Shown piece by piece: positions 56,201-64,000 of a stretch of 64,000 nucleotides of DNA. The position numbers and the translations under genes were made by a program. Each line of letters opens with the position of its first letter. The first letter of the stretch is position 1. The notes under the pieces are model-generated. The model did not search any database, was not told the origin of the DNA, and saw nothing but the letters and a program-made list of their open reading frames with translations. The stretch lies in NCBI RefSeq assembly GCF_032854445.1, contig NC_088300.1, positions 43,248,984 through 43,312,983 on the forward strand. Direction: 5' to 3'. The stretch is from Liolophura sinensis. Its lineage: Eukaryota; Mollusca; Polyplacophora; Chitonida; Chitonidae.

Positions 56201-58677
56201 CCTCCGGTAACCTGAGCCAAACCGAGGGGCACCTGTTATTTGTGTGTGATTACTGATAACTGCCAACCATCGATCTCTGCAGTATTATTAACACTCACGA
56301 TCTAAAGGCCAGATCAATCATTGTTAATATAGATCCTTCTTTGATTATCCCCTCTCCAAACTCCGTCCCCCTAAGTGAGCAGAAACTGAGCCTCTTTTTC
56401 AAACAGTGTTTCATCGCAGGTCATCTTAACAATATTATCTGCAGTCATATTTTCAGACGTCTATTGTTAACTAAATTGCTATGCGCATGTAATTTCTTTA
56501 ATGTTTTCTAGCTGACTTTCCCGTCACTTGAGGACCGTGTTAAGTGCTTTGCCGCTCTGCTCCGAATGCTCGCCCCACCGGTCCGTCTTTTTTTCTTCTG
56601 CTGATTGCCCCCTTCTCGAGCTGAGTTGACCCCATATCCACTAGTGTGTATTGACACCAGCACTATACTTTCTCCGGACAAATTGTTATTAGATCTGGTC
56701 AATTGTAGAGTCGATCAGTTCACAGGATCCATTTGAGACAATTACAGCCGAATGGGCGATCGATGTGGGTACTTTGTACACATATTTGTCCGTGTCTTGA
56801 GAAGTGTTCCCGGCCCGTGTGGGGCTATGTATACACACAATCCATAGCTTCCACCCGGCCTCTCTGCTTGTCTTACCAGACAAGCAGGATTAACATGGCT
56901 CACTACATTAATGTTGATAAAGCAAATACAAGGACTAATTGGAAAATAGATGCGCGATCAAACACAACGCTCACGGAATTATGCAAATTTCAGTGCAAAT
57001 GATTGTTTTAATGTTTATCTAACACAATGGACTATTCTTCTGACATTTTCTCTGTAAATTATGCGGTATGCAAATTATGCATTATGTAGAATTTTGTGTA
57101 GCTTTCCGTGCCTGTTCACGTGTAACAGGCGCTTTTAGCCCGTTCCCATTTCAGAATCGCTAAATGGATGTCTATTACACGTGGTTATACCATAAACACG
57201 TAGTAGTGGCACTGTTCAAGTGGAATAGCCTGCAAATTCTATGGGTACTTGGTTGTCCACTGGTTTATGTTGTTTTGTTTCTTCCTTTCTTGTTACGATC
57301 ACATTGCAATCATGTACTCTTGTTGTGAAAATACAACCACATATGTACAATGCTGCCTCACTGTACTGTCATGCGGAAGACAATAATCTGGACACCCCAA
57401 CCTCGTCATAGCACGCCTTCACAATGACCACCCAATTATTGGCCTCCTGTGCGGAGCGCCAAAGGAGAAATTCCTGACACTTCCAGTTTAAATATCCCAC
57501 CCGAATTCGTACACCACTCACAGACCATAAAGGGATGATTCAATTCGATATTCGCCAGACCCATTTCCAAAACAATGACCACATTCGAAAGTAAAAAAGG
57601 ATGCCCGCTTACGAGGCGGATGCCCTAACCACGAGGTTACAGCAATATGGTTTGTCTTTACGATTCCCTATTCTCTTTCTTGTGAGAACAAAGGCGAAGG
57701 GAACCGAAGAAGAGATTATGTGGTTCAGATTGCCACGAAAATTTCAGATTTCATTTCATTTTTTTATTCACCATAAGTCATATTAAAGTTTACAACATAA
57801 AACAAATATTCCAGGCATGAAAGGAGGTCTGCCAATAACGAAAGGCTGACAGAAGTTATTACACAGTCTATTGTAGTTGTTGCAGCGATCCAGCAAGGTT
57901 GTTCAAAAGTCCCTTCAAAGTCAAAACTGACCGAAGTCTAAAAATCACTGTTTACCTAATACAAGCTAAATGGTCATAATGAAGATAATAGTATTAAAAG
58001 GTGTACACAAATCTACTTTATATTTCAACCTGGCTGTAAAATGTGTTAGAAAAAGGGAGATCTATGGTGACGTAATAAACAATAAATATATAACATAAGA
58101 CCTCGCATTATTTCATCAGAACTTCAATTGCTTACTTAAAGATTGTTAGCAAAAAGGCAATTTAAAATTTAAAGAATTTGTGTGAAAGGTAATCAGAATA
58201 AATCAAACTTCAAAAGAGTTCGCCCGTTTTTGGCGTTTGAATAAAACTATCAAGCGCGGTACTTTAAATATCTGGATTGTTTGACGTCGCTATTTGAGTG
58301 GACATCTTAAAGAAGCAGTAGTACCATGTAAAATGTAAAAATGGTATGTTCTAGTTCGTCCTAGGTGGGATTGTTCACTAGTATAACTAGTATAATAACA
58401 CTGAATTTCTGCAGCAGTTCGTGCGAGTTGTGAAATCCCAACGGAGTATTATTTCAGCGTTCTGTCGTCATTCAAGAGGAAACCCACTAGCAAGCTACTA
58501 GTTGACTACTGGGATCTCTGTGGAGAACTGTTTAGGCTGACTTATACTATACCTCCTCTGTGCTTATTTCTTCTTACAGGTGACCATGGACTCAACAGAG
58601 ATGAAATGCTGGCCTTTGTTAACTGGCTACGCGTGACGGGGGGAGAAAGTCCGTCCCTGGACGGCTTTAACAACTAG
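49734..58677 (+). CDS. MIP: WWamide / myoinhibitory peptide (MIP, allatostatin-B type) neuropeptide precursor
   Basis: The CDS joins 49734-50241 to 58580-58677: 606 bases, 201 residues plus stop. Seen: an N-terminal hydrophobic segment (residues about 7-23) fits a signal peptide ending near residues 27-32. An acidic spacer follows to EEKR (60-63). Six peptides then end in W-G-K-R, giving C-terminal Trp-amide after KR cleavage and Gly amidation: KWADYATW (64-71), KWEGVPTW (75-82), WSEGLTTW (86-93), QWNQFVTW (106-113, possibly pyroglutamyl), KDWSSFSTW (124-132) and GKWSGFNTW (136-144). Acidic spacers at 97-103 and 117-121 are also KR-flanked. Known of the family: MIP/WWamides carry two Trp separated by 5-8 residues, act as secreted inhibitory or modulatory peptides, and signal through the MIP/sex-peptide receptor family. 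Odd: one peptide has six residues between its Trp, the others five; residues 155-185 resemble an EF-hand. The start is the first ATG after the acceptor, with A at -3. Confidence 0.93.
50600..50769 (+). mobile_element. Internally deleted SINE (family S1) in the neuropeptide intron
   Basis: AGGAGTCTCTCAACACTGG of the head joins directly to CCGGTTTCCTCCAACCATAA, so the middle section is missing. The body GTATAAGTGAAATATTCTTG and a short AAATAAAT tail remain. Confidence 0.85.
52347..52500 (+). repeat. Short degenerate tandem repeat (about 23 bases, ~6 units) in the intron
   Basis: GGTTATACTGGAAGGCTATG recurs as GGTTGTACTGGAAGGCTGTG, GATCATACTGGAAGATCATG and shorter versions. The repeat makes the 68-codon frame at 52254-52460 look patterned; it is not a gene. 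Confidence 0.75.
56340..56720. promoter_or_regulatory. Regulatory-looking block in the neuropeptide intron
   Basis: Contains TTGTTAAC near 56464, an NKX-type TTAAGTG (56550-56556) and GC-rich clusters (CGCTCTGCTCC, GCCCCACCGGTCCG), flanked by AT-rich intron. Confidence 0.25.
56730..57120. promoter_or_regulatory. Regulatory-looking block with paired octamers and a hairpin in the neuropeptide intron
   Basis: Two POU octamers ATGCAAAT at 56981-56988 and 57068-57075, same orientation, 87 bases apart. A perfect 10-bp stem CTGCTTGTCT / AGACAAGCAG (56864-56873, 56878-56887) with loop TACC. POU factors are known regulators of neuroendocrine genes; a role here is inference. Confidence 0.35.
57598..57650 (-). 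repeat. tRNA-like fragment, probably a SINE head relic
   Basis: On the minus strand CCTCGTGGTTAGGGCATCCG and CGTAAGCGGGCATCC look like the first half of a tRNA including an A-box-like word. The second half has no proper T-arm and no matching acceptor stem, so it is not a tRNA gene. Confidence 0.35.
58580..58677 (+). CDS. MIP: Exon 3 coding part of the WWamide/MIP precursor (EF-hand-like C-terminus)
   Basis: Follows a pyrimidine-rich acceptor (TTTCTTCTTACAG). It restores the frame left by exon 2 (G|GT = Gly170) and runs 32 further codons to TAG at 58675-58677. The encoded residues complete a loop of F166-D167-D168-D169-G170-D171-H172-G173-L174-N175-R176-D177-E178, followed by the helix-like MLAFVNWL. 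Compared with the EF-hand rule, acidic residues fall at loop positions 1, 3 and 5, Leu at 8 and Glu at 12. His replaces the usual Gly at 6, and Gly sits at 7. That a meaningful motif forms exactly across the junction is independent support for this splice. Confidence 0.85.
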
Positions 58678-59120
58678 ACGCCTTGGCCCCCACCGAGGAC
58701 TGTGTGAAATCTACTGGAGGCGATTCCCCCAATAACAGACTCAGATGGTGGGCAAACAGCGGCTAATAGCATTTACATCTCCATGGTCGAGAATCTAAAG
58801 TACTTCTTGGCACGAAAATGCTGTCATTTATGAAATACTTCTAACTTCATGCGATTTTCAACCAGATACTACTACGTGGCAAATGCTGAACTGGCTTATT
58901 ATTTGGGCATCTGTTTCTGTTTACTTATTACTAGTATACCATGTGTTTTCTGATAAAGCGTTCATTGAACGCCATCAAAGCTTTACCTGGCAGTTTCTTT
59001 TCATTCTGCCATCACATGACCTGCACCAGACTGACATAGTGAAGATTCTGAGCTTGACTTCGGTAACATTTTTGTTACATAATATTATTTTTAGACAATA
59101 AAGGTACCATGTTTATTCTG
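58678..59120 (+). other. MIP: Probable 3' UTR with AATAAA signal
   Basis: An AATAAA hexamer is at 59097-59102, about 420 bases after the stop, in AT-rich DNA without splice-like sites. A second AATAAA occurs near 59426. The true cleavage site is unknown. The open frame at 58883-59101 lies within this UTR and looks like chance. Confidence 0.45.
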
Positions 59121-61160
59121 GTTGTTAAGCCTTAGTGAATTTATCTGTAGATATCTGTATGTTTACCGATAGTTGACTCAAGGACACATGGTATGTAACA
59201 CTACATCAGAGCTAACTTCCGCGATGTCTGTCGCCTTGGCGCGCCTAGTGAGGTCACGTCTCGTCTGTATTGTGATGACAACTAAGACATCATAAGCGGA
59301 AATCACATCTTGCAGGAATGCTGTTACGCAAGAACAACAGATCCTTGACTTGTTATTTTAAAAATATGCCTAAACATGTTCCTAAAAGCACTTTGGATTC
59401 TTAGGTACTTCGTTAAAGCTCAATCAAATAAAAACAATTTTTTGGTTTGTTTTGGTAGGAAATCATGTTTTGTTGTTGTTGTTGCTGCTTAAATCAATGT
59501 TAATTTCGCGTCTCAACCACCTGGCGTTTGTATAATTCCTACAAGCATTACCATTAAAGAATGATATTTTCCATTTGCATCTCTTTTTCTTTTCGTGTCT
59601 AATGATGAACAGCTCAGTTTTACCATAATTTCTCTTCCTCTATCTAAAATTATTACTTTACAATGAGTGGTCAGAATCGAAAAAGGAAAAAGGACATCTT
59701 AAAGTGATATCATCGTCACTTGGTAAACTACTAAAAGCTGTAACGTCTAAAATGCCTTCACATTTTGCAATTTAAAGCATTTAAATAATGGAATTATATG
59801 GGAGATTTTTGGGTCATATCCACGATTTTGGGCGACGATGAAGTTTTAAGATTTTCTCTTTCCAAACCTGTAGTAACGCGATTAGGGTCCAGTAACATAA
59901 ATATGGTCTGTAAATTCCACCTAACATTCAGGTATTTAATGTATTTAATTCTAAATTTAAGTCTGTCTTTAAAAAAGTGATAATTCTTTGGACATATGCT
60001 GTCTTTGGAAAATGATAAATACAGACTCAGGCACAAAAGTCGAGCCGTTCTGGAAAAAACGGCATTGGTGTTCTGGAAAGTCAGAGACTTTATCTTGTTT
60101 TGAACCGGAATGACGCACCATTTCTTGGCAAGTATACTCAATAAAACTTCCGGAAGGATTTGCAAAGTGATCCACTGACCAATGGCATGAGGACGACACA
60201 TTTTACTGAGAACTGGTGGCAAACATCGAAAATGTTTTCGAGAGAAGGATTACAAGATGTATTAAACCATGAAACAGATTGTACACTTCAAACTGCAGCT
60301 GGCTGCATCATTTTCCCAAGCGTCATCTGCGGAGTTCGGATTTTAATGTTACTCAATTTTCCATAAATGAGAGTATTATTATTGATTGACTGATTATTGA
60401 GATTATGAAACCGGTATTATCTGACTAACCGGCTGGCAAACGGAAAGTGCGTATGCCTTAAGTAAGGACTGAGTCGACAGGCTAACAAATTGACATGATT
60501 CACGTTACCCAGGCGATGGGTTGCCATTCTGTTTGAAGGACGGCCGGGGCTTTCAACGAATAAAAAATATTCACGAGAACCATCTTTTACTTAAATACAC
60601 CGTTCTTGGGGGTATCGAAGTTATAAATAATCTCGACGAGAGATTGAAACGGCGGATAGCGGAACTGGGTTTATTTTTGCAATGGTTACGTCGTAAATTT
60701 CTTATGAATACACCGATTTGCTGCATTGAATACATTTGCTGTTTAATTTCAATGAATACGTTGATTGGGTTCACAAGATAGGCAGATTGGTTACAACGAA
60801 TAAGTTGACTATGTGCAGTGTACAAGTTAAGAGATTTATGAGTAGCCTAGTGAACAGCGTATTCAAGTAAACTGAACATATATCTGTTTAAGCAGAAGTT
60901 AATTGCTCTGTTGACACATTTGTTGCTGAATAAAGGCGCAATGCTCATATTTCACTGTGAACTACGTATTGCTCAGTCATTATTCACGTCACTGACTCAC
61001 TGACAAACTATGTAAAAAGGACAAAGTATATTTTCATTATCTGACCAACTGATGGTCAGTTTATCACCTTGAAGAAAGAAAAAATATGAAAATATATATT
61101 GGGTTGACCAATTTTTTTTTACCGTGTTCACAATGCGTTGACCGTGAAATAGATCAAAGA
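59120..61160. other. No gene recognised
   Basis: Downstream of the neuropeptide gene. The 142-codon minus frame 59794-60222 shows no domain and overlaps other open frames. Nothing else noticed. Confidence 0.5.
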
Positions 61161-61590
61161 AATACATGGATGAGAATCTGTGCGTCGAAACAGATTTTTG
61201 GATACCAGCTGTCTACCAATACGGACGTTCCTGGTCTATAGTAGCAAGGCCAATTTCCAAAACGACGTTTAACACAAACCACACAAAACACAAATTCAAT
61301 ACGATGAATATACAGCACTTAACCTTGAGTTATGCGGAATTAGGCACCATCACGAAGCAGTGTGCCATACATTCTGGTCCTTATTTATATACAGGGGAGC
61401 TATACTCATTTTAAAAGTTAAGCAATATAGACTGAAGGCGTTTGATGGAACAATCTTGGTACACTTATGTTCGCAGTAATACATTGCGACTTTGATTGAA
61501 ATCGTCTGATATGATTTAACAAAGGCTTCAAGGCGAGATAGGTACACGCCATACGCAGGACCCTTCGGTATATTGCCTAATTGTATACAG
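61160..61590 (+). repeat. Dispersed repeat R2, most complete copy
   Basis: Runs from GCGTCGAAACAGATTTTTGG through CTATAGTAGCAAGGCCAATT, AAACGACGTTTAACACAAAC and GGAACAATCTTGGTACACTT to GCAGGACCCTTCGGTATATT. No transposase-like frame; short open frames here are chance. Confidence 0.65.
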
Positions 61591-63286
61591 GCCTGTTTTA
61601 TTCTTCCTAGCTTAGACTCTGTACTCATCTATTTAAAAACCTGAAACCTGGAACTCTGACAGCATACCGTTTTCCGGACGACGATTATATTTCAAGATTC
61701 CACATTAGGACAATAGAGGGAAAACGGCCCACCTAAATTATCATTTGCATTTTAAGCCAACCTGTCACATGTACATCCACGAGTCGCACGTGTCAGTGTT
61801 AATAGCCTAACGTTTAGATGACTGGGCTATAGGAACGTTATATGAACAGGTGTGAACAGGCTGTGGAATTAATAGCACTGTAGAGTAAATGACGAAGTAA
61901 AAAATCTAAGAAAAATTTAGGAATGTGCACGGCTATATAATTTTATTCACTGGTAAATTTCCGAATATATCTCAATTTTTAGTAAGCAAGGACATCCAAT
62001 GATTGTGTCGAGCAACAGAGTAAGAACATGTAGGCCTAAATATCAGTAATATCTGGAAGATCTTAAAATAAATTGAAAATAAGTGTAGGTATCATAGAAT
62101 AAGCATTATCAAAAAATCTGTAAATCTATGAATAAATAAGTATGGACCGACGACGAAAATACGAATGGTGGTTGCCATATAGCTTGTTTTTGTTAACTTG
62201 TTGCCTATATTTATCTATCCGTGAAAATCACACGTACTCAAAATTGCCTCATTATTGCAAAGAGAATGCAGTTACAGTATTTCTCCGGGCCCACTTTCAC
62301 ATAAGTTCGTAAGTCATATTTCTCGAAACTTTTGTCGTAAAAGATGTTGTCTCGGTTATAGTGCCATAAGGTGACGACTTTTAAGTTACGAAACTTAAAA
62401 AACGAAAAGTACGAAAGTTACGAAAGACTGATTCACGAAATTTTATGAAAGCGGCTTCTGTTTCTGTTACAACGTTAAACGCCAGAAGATTGTTTTCGAG
62501 ATGAATAGCCTTAAGTGACGTCATAATTATTCAGAAAGAAATGGCATGTCACTTTTTAAAAAATAATTATGACGTCAATCGAAGTATTGAAGTTTTAGCC
62601 TTGAAAACAAACTTATGAAGTTACTAAAAACTAACGTATTTTGGTTGTAATACGACAGATGTCAAACATATTGATTTGTACACCTTGTGATTTTACTTGC
62701 CACTGACGAAAGGCAGTTTCCCAGACTGGTTAACAGTAAAGGGGCTTTCATATAAGATGTTCATGTAAAAGGCCATGTGACAAACCCTTATTTTTCTTGT
62801 CTTGTTTTCAGTCATCTTTTTCATGTCCACATTTAAATTCAATATCATTATTTAAGGTACAGTGGGTTTCGCAATATTATTCAAAAATCCTGGAGACGAC
62901 TTTTGAGAAAGAAACGAAAGCTCCACAGCAACGACTGGACTCCGTTTTAAATTGCTGATGGCAGATTTTTGCCTAAGTCCAAAACCTCAGAAAACACCAA
63001 AATCAAAAATTACACAAGTATAATATTATGTTATGGTTAAACAAATAAAGTCAGGAAATTTGCGTCAAATGAGGTCATGATGTTTAAGAAAGAGAAATTG
63101 TTGATTCTTGACATAGCATTAAGAGTTGATCGAGGCTTCATCACTATAAAATTACGTCACAATTAATACGAACTGTTGAATCGAGTTTGCTACACGAGGC
63201 ATCGTCCAGTAAAAAGACGAACTCTTTCCACATGTGGTTTAGAGACAGACAAAGTAATTTCAAATGTAAATTTTAATTATTCTATT
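61590..63286. other. No gene recognised
   Basis: AT-rich. At 62335-62445 words of the form TTACGAAA / TTCGTAA recur several times on both strands, without forming a regular array. Confidence 0.5.
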
Positions 63287-63888
63287 AAGGGTTGAGAAAA
63301 CCTTAAATAACATAACATTCAGATGAAAGAGTGCGAAAAATTAGTTGTCAATGTGGTCTTCTATATTTGTTTCCATTTTTCTTTAAAGAGAAAGAGACAC
63401 TTGAAAAAAAAAAATTGTATGGTGGGTATTTGGAACCACTTCTTGGTATATGTATTGTCTTTGTGTAACAATGTTATAAATGAGAATGCAAGGCATCTTT
63501 AATAAATATATTCGAACTAGAATTGGATCTGTTCAGTTAACAAATGTGTTGAACCCATATTTTGATAATATTTATGTTTTTAATGTATTCATAAATATTA
63601 TCATACTTAAGATTAAATACATCTCTTTGGATATGAATAACAAATTTACATTCAAATAAGTTTATTAGACATTCATTACATCCTTATTTAGAGCATTATT
63701 ATTCAAAGACGTTATATACCAAATTGTGGTCCCAAATAACCACCATACCAATTTTTTTTCAAATACCCTTTTCTTTTTAAATAAAAAATCGAAAGACCAT
63801 ATAAAATTAAAGACCATATTTGCAAATAAGTTTTCACGCTCTTTCACATGATTTTCGCATGATTTTTTATGTTTTCTTCTCCTTGAAT
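63286..63888. mobile_element. Second copy of the 0.6 kb fold-back element, reversed, uninterrupted
   Basis: The reverse complement of this segment follows 18024-18901 from end to end (with the SINE left out). Shared landmarks include TTATTTGCAAATA, the TATGGTGGGTATTTGG inner arms, TTTCGCACTCTTT / AAAGAGTGCGAAAA, and an AT-rich centre near 63580. It is about 603 bases and lacks the SINE, so it represents the empty form. The short minus-strand frame at 63665-63904 lies inside it and is not a gene. Confidence 0.75.
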
Positions 63889-64000
63889 GATGAATAAAAG
63901 CCACAAAAAGTCACTATTGTAATTTCAAAAAGAGCTATCAATATGAAGACAGAGTGCTAGCAATGCAGTCTGAAGCTCTTATGCTGTCGATGGGCCAGTA

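Larger units (their letters stand above)
50242..58579 (+). other. MIP: 8.3 kb phase-1 intron of the WWamide/MIP gene
   Basis: Donor GTGAGT at 50242, acceptor TTTCTTCTTACAG ending at 58579. The intron holds a rearranged SINE (50600-50769), a short tandem repeat (52347-52500) and GC-richer regulatory-looking DNA at 56340-57120. Short open frames between 51400 and 54350 resemble no family I know and look like chance. I see nothing recognisable in 54350-56000. Confidence 0.8.

Noticed and set aside
57598-57650. tRNA gene on the minus strand
   Set aside because: Only a 5'-half-like sequence; no T-arm or paired acceptor stem.
59794-60222. 142-codon minus frame as a gene
   Set aside because: Overlapping frames on both strands, no recognisable domain, ordinary AT-rich composition.

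Overview
The window looks like animal nuclear DNA from a lophotrochozoan, most probably a mollusc; a brachiopod or similar phylum is not excluded. Three observations support this. There is one multi-exon neuropeptide gene of the molluscan/annelid WWamide (myoinhibitory peptide) type with consensus GT-AG splice sites. There are many tRNA-headed SINEs with the ATAAGTGAAATATTC body and an (AAAT)n tail that I recall from molluscan genomes. The DNA is otherwise AT-rich, intron-rich and gene-poor. I see no bacterial or organellar signature.

The only gene I can build with confidence is on the + strand. It has a TATA/initiator promoter near 49427-49462, a non-coding first exon (about 49459-49547), a second exon with the ATG at 49734 that encodes the signal peptide and six tryptophan-amide peptides (to 50241), an 8.3 kb intron, and a last exon at 58580 with the stop at 58675-58677. 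Splicing gives 201 residues. The exon 2/exon 3 junction falls inside a 12-residue sequence that fits an EF-hand calcium-binding loop, so this motif exists only in the spliced product. An EF-hand-like C-terminus on a neuropeptide precursor is the most unusual biological observation here.

The rest is repeat-rich intergenic and intronic DNA. By region: 0-15 kb has SINE relics, a palindromic MITE-like element (2972-3368), members of a dispersed repeat called R1 here, and two GC-richer regulatory-looking blocks (4085-4320, 4740-5045). 15-20 kb has a 57-bp minisatellite, a hairpin, and a 0.6 kb fold-back element (18024-18901) split by a nested SINE. 20-28 kb has SINEs and a dead Tc1 transposon with intact ends (26287-27916). 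28.8-30.5 kb has a perfect 190-bp-arm inverted repeat joined to a 42-bp minisatellite, itself invaded by a SINE. 30-43 kb is intergenic with SINEs and several regulatory-looking blocks. 43-49 kb has three GC-rich minus-strand open stretches that may be exons of an unidentified neighbour. 49-59 kb is the neuropeptide gene, with regulatory-looking DNA in its long intron (56340-57120). 59-64 kb is repeat-rich again, ending with a second copy of the fold-back element in the opposite orientation.

Limits: repeat families were matched by eye within the window, without alignment software or databases. Boundaries of degenerate repeats are approximate (tens of bases). 'Regulatory-looking' blocks rest only on base composition and recognisable factor-site words.
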